Shown: piece by piece, positions 26,063 to 36,890 of the stretch
How positions within the stretch are numbered: position 1 is the stretch's first letter
Layout of the letters: every line of letters starts with the position of its first letter
NCBI GenBank assembly: GCA_965651905.1
Contig: CBFGUG010000028.1
Span: forward strand, 26,559 to 90,558
Direction of reading: 5' to 3'
Source: SZUA-265 sp965651905
GTDB taxonomy: Bacteria > Myxococcota_A > Polyangia > Polyangiales > Polyangiaceae
Length of the DNA: 64,000 nucleotides
Made by a program: the position numbers and the translations under genes
The notes under the pieces: model-generated
Told to the model about the DNA's origin: nothing
Seen by the model: only the letters and a program-made list of their open reading frames with translations
The model's database searches: none

Positions 26063-28126
26063 GTGAAAACGGCAAGACCGTTCACTACTCTCGGAGCCAG
26101 CCTGATGAAACACACGCACAGCGCCCGTCCTCGTTCACAGCACACACGCTTCACTGCGCGGCCCCTGTTGTCCCGAGGCCATGAATCGCCGCAAGAGTGT
26201 CGTCGGCCACGGGCGACCCCGACGGAGATCCCGCGAGCCGTCACGCTGGCCGCAGGGCTATTCGTGTTCGCCGCGTGCGGGTCGCCAGACGGAACACCAT
26301 CGGGTGACACCTTCGCACCTGAAGTAGACGGAACGGCGGGCTCGCCGAGCGCCACGCCCGGCGGCGGCCCCGTCGGGAGCGGAGGTAACGACCAGGCTGT
26401 AGGCGGCGAACCCGGCAGCAGTAACCCCGGCACCGCCACCGACATGGGGGCGGCAGGTGCAATGACGGGATCGCCAACGTCACCCAGTGCCACTCAGGGC
26501 GGCAGCACGCCGAACGCCCAACAAGGCACAACGAGTGAAGTTACCATCTCCACGCCACCCGATCCCTACGCCGGTCTCGATTGTGCGACGCCAAACCCCG
26601 GGCGCGCTCCCCTACGACGCCTCACTCGCTTCGAGTACAACAACACCGTTCGAGAACTACTCGGAGACGACACTAGACCCGCTAACTCACTACCCGCCGA
26701 GTTGCTCGGCAACGGCTTCGGCAACGACGCTGACGAACAACCGAGTTCCAGCTTCCTGGTCGAACAGTACGGCGTCATCGCGGCACAAATTGCGGAGCGC
26801 GCCACGGCTTCTACCGACAGCATGACGCGGCTCGATCCTTGTCTCGCCAGCGCCAGCGAGGCCGATGAAAACACCTGCGCGAGAACGTTCCTCGAGTCGT
26901 TCTTGCCGCGCGCCTATCGTCGTCCCGTCGAAAGCGCGGAGATCGACGAGATGCTGGCGTTGCAGCAAGGCTATCGCGAGAACGAGAGCTTCACAGGCAG
27001 CATCGCTGACGTGATCGAAACCGTGCTGCAGTCGCCCGACTTTCTATACCGCTTGGAGTGGGGCGCACCTGACTCGATCGACCCGGCCATGTTGCGCCCC
27101 ACGGGTCACGAAATGGCGAGCCGCCTGTCCTATTTGTTCTGGGGCAGCATGCCCGACGACGCACTCTTGGCGGCGGCTGACGCGGGAGAACTCGCCACCG
27201 CAGACGGCGTGTACGCGCGCGCCCAAGCGATGCTCGACGATCCGCGATCGCGCCCAGTCGTGCGCTTTTTCGCCGATCACTACTTGCCGCTCAACGGTTT
27301 GGCGGACTTGTCACGTGATCCAGAGCAATACCCGACGTTCACCCCGAGCATCGGCACGCTGATGCGTGAAGAGACGCAGCGCTTCCTCGAGTACGAGATC
27401 TTCGAGGGTCCTGGCGATTGGCGCTCGGCCCTCACGGCTCCGTACACGTTCGTGAACGAAGAGCTGGCGAACTACTACGGCATCAGCGGCGTCGTAGGTC
27501 CCGAGTTTCAGAAAGTCGACCTCGATCCGACCAAACGTTTGGGTCTGCTCACTCAAGGGTCGATCATGACGGGCACTACGGTCTCGAACTTCACGAACCC
27601 CGTCAGGCGCGGCGGTTTCTTCCTCCGTAAGATCTTGTGTGTGCATGTTCCAGATCCTCCCGAAGAGTTCGAAGAGGAGATCATGCCGCCCGACCCCTAC
27701 TCAGGAGATACGGCGCGTGAGCGATACTCGGCGCACAGCGAACAAGCGCAGTGCAAGGGCTGCCACGCGGTGCTCGACCCAACCGGGTTTGCCCTCGAGA
27801 ACTATGACGCCGTCGGCCAATGGCGCGACCAAGAAAACGGCGTGACCATCGACGCCAGTGGCTCGCTCAGCCCCATTGGCGGCGACTTCGATGGCCCGAT
27901 CCAGTTGGTGAACATGATCGCAAACGCCAACACCACCATGAGCTGCTTCGCGGAAAACTGGACCACCTACGCCTACGGCCGCGCGCTGGACGCTCAAGAC
28001 GACTGCACAGTCGCCAGCGTCCAACAAGCGTTCATCAACTCAGGGTACGACGTCAAAGAGCTACTGCTCGCGCTGACCCAAACCGACGCATTCCTCTACC
28101 TTCCCAAGCAGGAGGCCATTCAGTGA
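26063..28126 (+). CDS. DUF1592-family lipoprotein with cytochrome-like CKGCH, 687 aa
   Basis: A GTG at 26063 or the ATG at 26105 opens a polar leader, then a lipoprotein signal with the lipobox FAAC around C72, then a Gly/Ser/Thr/Pro linker. From about 170 the chain follows the DUF1587/1595/1592/1588/1585 series seen in Planctomycetota and Myxococcota: LTRFEYNNTVRELLGD at the start of the fold, FLPRAYRRPV later, and CKGCHAVLDPTGFALENYD near 564-582. The CxxCH could attach haem c. The biochemical role of the family is unsettled. It is always found with DUF1552 partners, as here, where the next gene starts inside its stop codon. Confidence 0.92.
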   Translation: MKTARPFTTLGASLMKHTHSARPRSQHTRFTARPLLSRGHESPQECRRPRATPTEIPRAVTLAAGLFVFAACGSPDGTPSGDTFAPEVDGTAGSPSATPGGGPVGSGGNDQAVGGEPGSSNPGTATDMGAAGAMTGSPTSPSATQGGSTPNAQQGTTSEVTISTPPDPYAGLDCATPNPGRAPLRRLTRFEYNNTVRELLGDDTRPANSLPAELLGNGFGNDADEQPSSSFLVEQYGVIAAQIAERATASTDSMTRLDPCLASASEADENTCARTFLESFLPRAYRRPVESAEIDEMLALQQGYRENESFTGSIADVIETVLQSPDFLYRLEWGAPDSIDPAMLRPTGHEMASRLSYLFWGSMPDDALLAAADAGELATADGVYARAQAMLDDPRSRPVVRFFADHYLPLNGLADLSRDPEQYPTFTPSIGTLMREETQRFLEYEIFEGPGDWRSALTAPYTFVNEELANYYGISGVVGPEFQKVDLDPTKRLGLLTQGSIMTGTTVSNFTNPVRRGGFFLRKILCVHVPDPPEEFEEEIMPPDPYSGDTARERYSAHSEQAQCKGCHAVLDPTGFALENYDAVGQWRDQENGVTIDASGSLSPIGGDFDGPIQLVNMIANANTTMSCFAENWTTYAYGRALDAQDDCTVASVQQAFINSGYDVKELLLALTQTDAFLYLPKQEAIQ

Positions 28127-29496
28127 AACCTTTCAGACTGAGTCGTCGCGACATGTTACGCGGCGCGGGCAGTATTGCGTTGGGCCTCCCTTGGCTCGAA
28201 GCCATGTTGCCCGTCGGCACGGCCCACGCTCAAAACCAATCACTCGCCCAGCGTTTCGTCGGGATCTACCAACCCGGCGGCACGGTCTTGGACCGCTGGC
28301 GCCCCTCGGGCGGTGAGGAAGACTTCACGCTCAGCCCGATCTTGCAGCCGTTCAGCAACATAGTCAGCAAGCTGCTGGTGGTCGAAAATCTCGACATGCG
28401 TAGCGCCGTGGGCGAACAACACCAGGCAGGTATCGTCGCTCTGCTCACGGGCACTCCACAATCGGGACAACATCGTCAGTTTGCCTCGGGACCGTCGATC
28501 GACCAGGTGATCGCGGGTATCGTCTCCGAGGGCAAGGCGCGCTCGAGCCTGGAGCTCGCGGTGCGTTGGGCAACGGGCAAATCCCATGGCCTATTGCATC
28601 CCATCAACTCGTTGGTGTTCGCCGACGACGACAACTTCAGCCCGCTGTCGCCCAGGCTCGATCCCGTCGACATCTGGAACGCGCTGTTCGGCAGCTTGGA
28701 GCCCGGCGAAGATTCGACGACGAACCTGCTCGCCAATCGCCAGTCGATGCTCGACTACCTCGACCGACGCTACGATAACTTGTCGCAGCGCCTGGGAACG
28801 TCCGATCGCTCGAAGCTCGAGGAACATCTGACGCGTATTCGCGAAATGGAGACGGCTCTGGCCGCCATTTCCGAAGTGGATGCGGCTAGCTGCACGCCGC
28901 CCGAGCTGATTGACACTTCCGACTACAACCCCGCCAGCGGCCTCAACGCGGACGACGTTGGTAGTGTCGTCGACTTTTCGTCGGACGCGGCCATCCCCAA
29001 GGTCGGCAAGCTGTTCATGGACATGCTCGTGACCGCGCTAGCGTGTGACCTGACTGGCGTAGCCACTCTGCAGTGGTCCGACACGGAAGCCAAACACACC
29101 TTCCCCTGGCTGAACCTCTCAGAGCATCACCACTACTACCAACACGACGGCGGCTTCCGTCCAGACGAGTGCGCTCAGGTTTGCACCTGGTATTCGGAAC
29201 AACACGCCTACCTGCTCGAAGAGATGGACAAGATCGACATGGGCGGGCACACCCTGCTCGACGAGAGCGTCGTGTTCATCGGCTCGGAGCTACAAGATCC
29301 ACCAACCCACACCAAAAACAACATGCCGTTCCTACTCGCGGGCGGCGGTGGAGGTTTGCGTGCGGGTCGCAGGCTGCAGTACCAGAACCAGTCCCACAAC
29401 GACCTGTTGCTCGCGATCTTGCGGCTGTTCGGTGACGAGCGTCCTAGCTTCGGCTCCCCCATGTACAGCAATGGCGTGTTGAGCGGGCTGGTCTAG
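28123..29496 (+). CDS. DUF1552-family secreted protein, Tat-exported, 457 aa
   Basis: The GTG start overlaps the TGA of the DUF1592 gene (GTGA), so the pair is coupled. The N-terminus is a twin-arginine signal (LSRRDMLRGAGSIALG...AHAQ), meaning export in a folded state. The body matches DUF1552: RFVGIYQPGGTVLDRW, NLDMRS...QAGIVALLTG, SIDQVIA, and the His-rich LNLSEHHHYYQHDGG plus DESVVFIGSEL near the end. It has the look of a sulfatase/DUF1501-like metal-binding hydrolase, but the activity of the family is unproven. Folded Tat export beside a CxxCH protein suggests a two-component periplasmic or surface enzyme. Confidence 0.93.
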   Translation: MKPFRLSRRDMLRGAGSIALGLPWLEAMLPVGTAHAQNQSLAQRFVGIYQPGGTVLDRWRPSGGEEDFTLSPILQPFSNIVSKLLVVENLDMRSAVGEQHQAGIVALLTGTPQSGQHRQFASGPSIDQVIAGIVSEGKARSSLELAVRWATGKSHGLLHPINSLVFADDDNFSPLSPRLDPVDIWNALFGSLEPGEDSTTNLLANRQSMLDYLDRRYDNLSQRLGTSDRSKLEEHLTRIREMETALAAISEVDAASCTPPELIDTSDYNPASGLNADDVGSVVDFSSDAAIPKVGKLFMDMLVTALACDLTGVATLQWSDTEAKHTFPWLNLSEHHHYYQHDGGFRPDECAQVCTWYSEQHAYLLEEMDKIDMGGHTLLDESVVFIGSELQDPPTHTKNNMPFLLAGGGGGLRAGRRLQYQNQSHNDLLLAILRLFGDERPSFGSPMYSNGVLSGLV

Positions 29497-29716
29497 GTGA
29501 TGCCCACCAAGCGCTAGATTGCGCGGGAAATCTGCGAGAAAAACGGTCGGTTCTTTCCTCTCTCGGTCAGCGGATTGTTCAGGGCTGAGCGCGGCCAGGG
29601 AATCTGCAGAATATTCGGACGGCGGAGCATGACGAGTTCACTCGCCGTGCCCCATTCGCCGAACGTCGTCCGCGATTCGTGGCGCCGCGTCTGGCGTACG
29701 GGTAACGTTCCGCGAC

Positions 29717-31648
29717 GTGGAGGCGCCAGTGACACGGTTTCACTCGTTCGGATTCGGAGCGGTAGCAGCGTTCGCCTTGGGCGCGCTGCTGGGCGGCTGC
29801 TCTGGTGAAATCTCCGGGTCGGAAGACCCCTCCGCTGGCTCTTCCGCCGGGGCGTCGAACTCCACGGCAACTGGTAGTCAAGCGCCCGGCGGCGGCGCGA
29901 GTTCACAGGCGAGCACCAATGGCGCTTCGGGAGCAGGCACCACTCCGGGCTCTGGGACTACGTCGCCCGGCGGCAGCACCACCGCACCCAACGCTGGCGG
30001 CGACGCCACGACTGACGGCACGAGCACGGCGACAGGTACGCCAGGTACGACCCGCCCCTACACGGAGCCTACCGCCACCTCGCCCGAGCTCGAGGCACGC
30101 ACGTGGAAGCTGAGCCACGCGCAATACCAAGCCAGCGTCGAAGCGCTGCTGGGCGTGCGAATATCGCTCGAAGGTGAACGTGGTCCGCGGCTCGCTGCCG
30201 AGACCAGCAACGGCATGTTTCTGAACTTGTCGGACACGGGGTTCGTTTCGATCGCCAACGGGCTCGCTGCGGGTTACATGGAGATCGCAGCCGAGGTCTC
30301 GGAGGGGGTGAGCGCCGAACAACTAGCGGCGTTGGGTGACTGCGCCGCACTGGCAAGTTGCGAGCGCGACACGTTCCTGACGAACGCTCTCGCCAAAGCG
30401 TTTCGTAGACCAGCAACTGCCGACGACCTGACCGCGTTCGGTGAGCTCTTCGACTTGGCGCAGGCCGAAGTGGCGGTCGTGGGTGACGACGCGCTCGCCT
30501 ACCGCTCAGCGCTGAAAGCCATGCTCACCTCGCCGTACTTCCTTTACCGAACGGAAATTGGGGACGACCCCACGCAGGAAAGCTTCCGTCTCACGCCGTA
30601 TGAGGTGGCGTCGTTCCTCTCGTACAGCATTCTGGGGCAGCCCCCGAGTGAACAGCTGCTAGCCGCCGCCGAAGCGGGCACGCTGAGCGACCCAGCCACC
30701 CTGCGCGGACAAGTCGAAACCCTGCTGCAGCAGGCTGACGCCAGCGAGCAGTTCGAACGATTCATGACGGAATGGCTCGAAGTCGAAGCCTTTCTCGACC
30801 CTGACTTCGGCTTGGGGCGGCAAGACGTCAAGACTGCGGAGGGCTTCGACGACGTCAAGGTTCTGATGCAGCAAGAGACGGAAGACTTCTTGGAGACCAA
30901 TGGCACCCTCGACGGCACGCTCGCGGCGCTACTCACCGCACCCGTCGAGGTCACCGATCCTGCACTCGCCGCGTTCTACGACAGCGAACCTACGGGCGCC
31001 GCAGCGCCAAGCGACCGTGTGGGGATTTTCGCGCTGGGCGCAGGGCTTTCGATGCGCGCCAAAGACGCATCCACCTCACCAACCTTGCGCGGGCTGTTCG
31101 TGCGCGAACGGCTGATGTGCCAACACTTCGAGATCCCGCCGGGCGTCAATCCCGACTTGAGTGATCTGAAAGCGCAGGCGGAACCCGACACCACCCGCGA
31201 ACTGTACGAACTGCACGCGCTCGATCCCAGCTGTGCTGGCTGCCACGCGTTGTTCGACCCCATCGGGTTCACGCTCGAGACCTTCGACGAAGTCGGGCGG
31301 TTCCGTTCGAGCCAAACGGGTACGCCCATCGACACCACGGCGAAACTCATCGCCAGTGACGTCGATCGTGACTTGAGCGACCACGTCGAGCTCGCGAGCG
31401 CCCTCACCGAGAGTCGCTGGGTGCGCGAGTGTCTGTCACGTCAGGCATTCCGCTACTACTTTGGCACCACCACGTCGCTCGAGCTCGACTCGACGGGCAC
31501 ACGCCTCGAAGAGAACCGCGGTTTGCCCCCCATTCAACAGGGGCGCGCGGCCCTCGACGCGGCGGGGAACTTGCGCGCCATGGTTACCGCCGTGCTCAGC
31601 TCCGAAAGCACGCTGGCGCGCACTCGACGCGAACCGGAGGCACGCTGA
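29717..31648 (+). CDS. DUF1592-family lipoprotein with CAGCH, 643 aa (second copy)
   Basis: The first GTG is at 29717; an in-frame GTG at 29732 is equally possible. A lipobox (LLGGC) lies at about C28, followed by a long Gly/Ser/Thr linker. The DUF1592-series fold follows from about 125 (WKLSHAQYQASVEALLGV, AKAFRRPATADDL, FLYRTEIGDDP), with CAGCHALFDPIGFTLETFDEVG at about 506-527. It is clearly a distant paralogue of the protein at 26063, not a recent duplicate, since the linkers and many core residues differ. Its stop overlaps the start of its DUF1552 partner (TGATG). Confidence 0.92.
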   Translation: MEAPVTRFHSFGFGAVAAFALGALLGGCSGEISGSEDPSAGSSAGASNSTATGSQAPGGGASSQASTNGASGAGTTPGSGTTSPGGSTTAPNAGGDATTDGTSTATGTPGTTRPYTEPTATSPELEARTWKLSHAQYQASVEALLGVRISLEGERGPRLAAETSNGMFLNLSDTGFVSIANGLAAGYMEIAAEVSEGVSAEQLAALGDCAALASCERDTFLTNALAKAFRRPATADDLTAFGELFDLAQAEVAVVGDDALAYRSALKAMLTSPYFLYRTEIGDDPTQESFRLTPYEVASFLSYSILGQPPSEQLLAAAEAGTLSDPATLRGQVETLLQQADASEQFERFMTEWLEVEAFLDPDFGLGRQDVKTAEGFDDVKVLMQQETEDFLETNGTLDGTLAALLTAPVEVTDPALAAFYDSEPTGAAAPSDRVGIFALGAGLSMRAKDASTSPTLRGLFVRERLMCQHFEIPPGVNPDLSDLKAQAEPDTTRELYELHALDPSCAGCHALFDPIGFTLETFDEVGRFRSSQTGTPIDTTAKLIASDVDRDLSDHVELASALTESRWVRECLSRQAFRYYFGTTTSLELDSTGTRLEENRGLPPIQQGRAALDAAGNLRAMVTAVLSSESTLARTRREPEAR

Positions 31649-33075
31649 TGTCCCAATTCAAGCGCATGTCCCAATTCAAGAGCTTGTCGAATAACCGCAT
31701 GTCCCGCCGTGCGCTTTTGGGTAGCGCCCTGGGCGGCGTGTTCCTCGCGCCGTTTCTGCGTCAACGTGAATTGGAAGCGCAGAACCTGAACCCCAAGCGC
31801 ATCATCTTGGCGTTCACCCCCGACTCACACCCGCCAGAGTGGTGGCCAGAAGCAGGGGCCGACCCCACGAGCTTCGTGCTGCAAGAACCGCTCTTGGACT
31901 TCGAAGAGATCCGTGAGCACTTGTTGTTTCCTCGTCGGCTCGACCACAGCTGGACGTACGACAACCACCACGAAGCGGGCATGGCCCAACTGTTCACGGG
32001 TGAGCGTTTCTCCGACGAGGCTTCCCACTACTCCAATGGTCCGTCAGTGGATCAAGTGCTGCTCGACAACACCGAGATCCGCGGCGGGACCCCCGTGCGA
32101 AGCCTGCACCTGATGTCCGCAGGTGCGGGCAGCAGCGACAAGCGACACGTCGTTTCCTACACGGGTCCCGCGCAACCCATCGCCGCGATTGCCGATCCCC
32201 AAGCTGCGTACGACAACGCGTTCGACGGCATCGACTTCGGAAACGCCGAAGCTCCGATGGGTGCGATGGGTGACGGCGTACTGGAAGCGCGACGACGCAT
32301 CGACAACCACATCACCGAGGTGAACGTTTCGGAGCTGCGACGCATCCAGAACTTCCTCGGTTCGAAAGAGCGCATCAAGCTGGAAGCCCACGCCGAAGCG
32401 CTGTTCGAGCTGCAGACGCGTTTGGCTTCGATGGACATGTCGGCGGCCAACGCGAGCGCGTCGTGTTCGCCGCTGGACGTTCCCCGCGTCACTCGCGACG
32501 ATCGCAATGGTGACGCGATCGTGCCGTGGGCGCAGGCCCAAGCCGACGTACTCGTGAGCGCGCTGGTCTGCGACCGAACCCGCGTGGGCAGCTACCAGTT
32601 CGGCTTCTCAGGCGCGCACCACAACGGCATGTTCGGCCTGCGCGGCGCCCAAAACAACAACAGCTGGCACGACAACGTCGCGCACATCAGCCGCACCAAC
32701 GACTCAATCCCGTTCAACGACGGCGAGGGGACGACCCGTGAAGCGTTCATCTTCTTCGATCGTTTCTTCGCCCAGTTCGTCGCGTATTTCGCCAAACAAC
32801 TCGCCGCCATCCCCGAAGGGGACGGCAGCATGCTCGACAACACGCTCATCTACTGGGGCGTGGAAAGCGGCACCAACCACAGCCACAGCCCCGTCGACAT
32901 GCAGTACTTGCTGATCGGCGGCCGCAACATCGGGTTCCAGTCAGGACAGTACTTGGAGTTCGACACCAAGAGCGCTCACCAGCTGCACACCGCAGTGCTC
33001 AACGGCTTCGGCCACGACGTGGGCGGCTTCGGCATCGAGCCGAACTGTGGCGCCCTCTCCGGCATCCTCGCCTGA
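31648..33075 (+). CDS. DUF1552-family protein with Tat signal, 475 aa (second copy)
   Basis: The ATG at 31648 shares its A with the TGA of the upstream gene. An earlier open stretch in this frame is inside that gene and is not the start. The first 15 residues repeat a motif (SQFKRMSQFKSL). Then comes a Tat signal (NNRMSRRALLGSALGGVFLAPFL). The core matches DUF1552 (IILAFTPDSHPPEWW, GMAQLFTGERF, GPSVDQVLLDN, GFSGAHHNG, DNTLIYWGVESGTNHSHSP). Conserved His pairs could bind metal. The gene ends the first DUF1592/DUF1552 block. Activity of the family is unknown. Confidence 0.92.
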   Translation: MSQFKRMSQFKSLSNNRMSRRALLGSALGGVFLAPFLRQRELEAQNLNPKRIILAFTPDSHPPEWWPEAGADPTSFVLQEPLLDFEEIREHLLFPRRLDHSWTYDNHHEAGMAQLFTGERFSDEASHYSNGPSVDQVLLDNTEIRGGTPVRSLHLMSAGAGSSDKRHVVSYTGPAQPIAAIADPQAAYDNAFDGIDFGNAEAPMGAMGDGVLEARRRIDNHITEVNVSELRRIQNFLGSKERIKLEAHAEALFELQTRLASMDMSAANASASCSPLDVPRVTRDDRNGDAIVPWAQAQADVLVSALVCDRTRVGSYQFGFSGAHHNGMFGLRGAQNNNSWHDNVAHISRTNDSIPFNDGEGTTREAFIFFDRFFAQFVAYFAKQLAAIPEGDGSMLDNTLIYWGVESGTNHSHSPVDMQYLLIGGRNIGFQSGQYLEFDTKSAHQLHTAVLNGFGHDVGGFGIEPNCGALSGILA

Positions 33076-33722
33076 TCACACGTTTGGGTCTTTGGACCTG
33101 GGGAAGGCAGGGTGCGGCCCCTGCGCGGCTCCCTCTACGTCCTGAGCATTGGTCTGATCGTCGCCCCGTGTCGTCCCTGCATTGCCTGGCATTGCAGCAA
33201 ACCCGCCCGTCAAGCTCGGTGGCTGAGGCTGTTTTCACGAGAACCGGAGCAGAACAGCCTGCTGGCTTTGAGCACCGGAAGCGCAGGGGAAACAGCCTCA
33301 GGCGCCGAGATCGGCGGGCGTGCTGACAGATTGAAATGAGACCAATGCTCAGCTCTACGTCAAATGCGTCGAGGTGCGGTGCGCGTGTGGGCGGTGGAAT
33401 GACGGCGCGCCAGCTGCCTCAGCGGCTCCCCAAACCCCGCAAGTTTCGCGGTCCGCCCGATGCGAGTCCGCAAGACCAGCGCGACGGTGAGCGAAAGCGC
33501 AATGCCTGCTCTCGCAACGCCTCGATGCCGTTTCTCGAGACGCGAAGCGTTGTTTCAGGATGTTGCAGTGCGCGACTGAAACGACACGCGTGCGACTAAA
33601 TCGCTCGCGACCGGCGGCGTTTTCGAAGGTCTTTGCCACTTGGATCGATTCTTGAATTGGAAGCGGGTGCGAGAGCAAACGCAAACGCAGAACCCCATTT
33701 TGAGGAAAGCACAGGAACGGCA
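33076..33722 (+). other. Intergenic spacer, 647 bp, no gene seen
   Basis: Between the DUF1552 gene and the sulfur module I see no coding-like frame, tRNA or strong terminator hairpin. The right end holds the ribosome-binding site AGGAA (33713-33717) of the next gene. A promoter for the YeeE/YedE genes must lie here but is not recognisable. Confidence 0.3.
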
Positions 33723-34154
33723 TTGGCTGAATTCAACCCCTACTCTGGCTTGTTGGGCGGCGCCCTGATCGGGCTGGCCGCAACCTTGTTGTTGTGGATG
33801 AACGGGCGCATCGCAGGCATCAGCGGCATCTTCGGAGGGCTCGTGGTGCCTCGAGCTGGCGAGTTCGGATGGAGACTGGCGTTCATCGGCGGCTTGGTTG
33901 TGGGGGGAGTGCTGATGGCCGTCGCAACCCCCGAGAGTGTCGTCTACGACCTAGACCGCTCCTACGCGGCGATCGTCGTCGCAGGGCTGCTCGTCGGCGT
34001 CGGCACCAGGTTGGGTAGCGGGTGTACGAGTGGTCATGGCGTGTGTGGACTCAGCCGCCTTTCTACACGCTCTCTCGCCAGCGTGCTGACGTTCATCCTC
34101 AGCGGCGCAGTCGTGGTCTACGTCGTACGGACTGTTTTCGGAGGTGCACTGTGA
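33723..34154 (+). CDS. YeeE/YedE-family membrane protein, N-terminal half-transporter, 143 aa
   Basis: I choose the TTG at 33723, five bases after AGGAA. It gives the expected family start LAEFNPYSGLLGGALIGLAA, whereas the frame upstream is polar and unlike the family. Four hydrophobic segments follow, with the family motifs NGRIAGISGIFGG and the conserved Cys loop GSGCTSGHGVCGL (about 95-107). YeeE/YedE (TsuA-type) proteins import thiosulfate or related reduced sulfur, and their conserved Cys pass the substrate. Here the transporter is split in two, this half overlapping the next by GTGA. Confidence 0.9.
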   Translation: MAEFNPYSGLLGGALIGLAATLLLWMNGRIAGISGIFGGLVVPRAGEFGWRLAFIGGLVVGGVLMAVATPESVVYDLDRSYAAIVVAGLLVGVGTRLGSGCTSGHGVCGLSRLSTRSLASVLTFILSGAVVVYVVRTVFGGAL

Positions 34155-34597
34155 AGGCTAACCTGTCAGCGTTCTTCGCGGGACTGGTGTTCGCTGTCGG
34201 CCTCGTGCTCGGGGGCATGACGCAGCCCTCGCGTATCACGGGTTTTCTAGACATATTCGGACGCTGGGATCCGACGCTCGCGTTCGTGATGGCGGGCGCG
34301 GTCGCCGTACACTTCGGTGGGCGGCTGTTGGTCGAAAAGCGTGAGCGCCCACTGTGGACACCGCGTTTCGTGCTGCCCACTCGGCGCGACATCGATGCCC
34401 GTCTGATCGGGGGCGCCGTATTGTTCGGAATGGGTTGGGGCTTGGCAGGCTACTGTCCCGGGCCGTCCATCACTTCGCTGGGCACCAATGCCATCGAAGC
34501 GTGGGTGTTCGTCGCGAGTATGACAGCTGGAATGCTGCTGTTTCACGCGTTCGAAACCAAGCGAGATGCTGCTCGCGTCGAGCCGCGCGTGAGATAA
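34151..34597 (+). CDS. YeeE/YedE-family membrane protein (DUF6691 type), C-terminal half-transporter, 148 aa
   Basis: The GTG start overlaps the TGA of the preceding half. The protein has four hydrophobic segments with the motifs FAVGLVLGGMTQPSRITGFLDIFGRWDP near the start and GMGWGLAGYCPGPSITSLG (about 103-121), whose Cys is the counterpart of the conserved substrate-relay Cys. The two halves together make one complete YeeE/YedE transporter for a sulfur compound. Location next to a persulfide dioxygenase and a sulfate-type carrier supports a sulfur oxidation role. Confidence 0.9.
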   Translation: MKANLSAFFAGLVFAVGLVLGGMTQPSRITGFLDIFGRWDPTLAFVMAGAVAVHFGGRLLVEKRERPLWTPRFVLPTRRDIDARLIGGAVLFGMGWGLAGYCPGPSITSLGTNAIEAWVFVASMTAGMLLFHAFETKRDAARVEPRVR

Positions 34598-34606
34598 ACT
34601 GGCCGC

Positions 34607-35935
<1,329 letters not shown>

Positions 35936-36076
35936 ACGCGGCGCAACAAGCGACGTTTCAAGTTGTTTCACGAGTCCTAGTGCGACGTCCACGCGACACT
36001 GCGGAGTGGCGCTAGCAAGCTGGCCCCACGTGAGATCCTGCGACTATTCGGCGCGTCCCCGGCGCTGACGAGGTCG

Positions 36077-36092
36077 TGGCACACAACTTGAA
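36077..36092 (+). promoter_or_regulatory. Sigma-54 (-24/-12) promoter for the persulfide dioxygenase operon
   Basis: TGGCACACAACTTGAA matches the sigma-54 consensus TGGCAC-N5-TTGCW at every key position except one (A for C in the -12 element), with correct spacing. It lies 43 bp before the ATG of the dioxygenase gene and 141 bp after the gene of a GAFTGA-containing activator. Confidence 0.7.
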
Positions 36093-36134
36093 GTGCAGTC
36101 CCTACGAGGCGCAACGCCTTCGATAGGAGCCGCC

Positions 36135-36890
36135 ATGTTGTTTCGTCAGTTGTTCGACCGCGAATCTTCCACCTACACCTACCTGCTGGCTGACGAACAG
36201 AGTCGCGAAGCGGTGCTCATCGATCCCGTCCGGGATCAACTCGAAAGAGACGTTCAGCTCCTCGACGAGTTGGGCCTGAAGCTTACCCATACAGTCGAAA
36301 CCCACGTGCACGCGGACCACGTGACCGCGTCGGGACTGCTGCGTGAGCGCCTGGGCAGTCGCAGCGTTCTGAGTAAGGCGGCGGGCGCTGGGTGTGCCGA
36401 CGTGCTCGCGGGTGAGGGCGACGAAGTTCGCTTCGGCAAGTACAGCCTTCACGTGATCGAAACTCCGGGACACACCGAGGGGTGTCTCAGCTTCCACGAA
36501 CCGACGACCGGGCGCGTCTTCACGGGCGACACGTTGCTCATCCGTGGCTGCGGGCGCGCCGACTTCCAGCAAGGCGACGCTCGGGCGCTCTACCATTCGA
36601 TCACCCGCAAGCTGTTCGCGCTCAGCGACGACACGGCCGTTTACCCCGGACACGACTATCGCGGGCACACCGCGAGCACCATAGCTGAAGAGAAGCGCTT
36701 GAACCCACGCGTGGCGGGCAAGACCGAGTCCGAGTTCGTACACATCATGAACGACTTGAAGCTTGCTGCACCGAAGAAGCTACACGAGGCAGTGCCCGCG
36801 AACCTCGCGTGTGGAAAATCTTCGACCGCGGGCAGTACCTCCGCTGACCAGCTGAGCGCCGAACCGAGCAGCGCGGGCCGATACCGATGA
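36135..36890 (+). CDS. Persulfide (sulfur) dioxygenase, ETHE1-like MBL-fold, 251 aa
   Basis: The ATG at 36135 with the ribosome-binding sequence TAGGAG is preferred to an upstream in-frame start. The fold is metallo-beta-lactamase: HVHADH at 57-62, H113 in PGHTEG, D132 in GDTLL and H173 in YPGHDYRG. The ETHE1-type signature GCGRADFQQGD at 138-148 identifies it as a mononuclear-iron persulfide dioxygenase that turns glutathione persulfide into sulfite. No rhodanese domain is fused, but the C-terminal 30 residues are a Ser/Thr-rich extension. The stop overlaps the SulP start (ATGA). With the YeeE/YedE transporter it forms a module for sulfane-sulfur oxidation or detoxification. Confidence 0.93.
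   Translation: MLFRQLFDRESSTYTYLLADEQSREAVLIDPVRDQLERDVQLLDELGLKLTHTVETHVHADHVTASGLLRERLGSRSVLSKAAGAGCADVLAGEGDEVRFGKYSLHVIETPGHTEGCLSFHEPTTGRVFTGDTLLIRGCGRADFQQGDARALYHSITRKLFALSDDTAVYPGHDYRGHTASTIAEEKRLNPRVAGKTESEFVHIMNDLKLAAPKKLHEAVPANLACGKSSTAGSTSADQLSAEPSSAGRYR

Noticed and set aside
25784..26119. Overlapping frames on both strands over 110 codons
   Set aside because: Both carry mixed low-complexity residues, no motif and no ribosome-binding site. At most one could be real and I cannot tell which.
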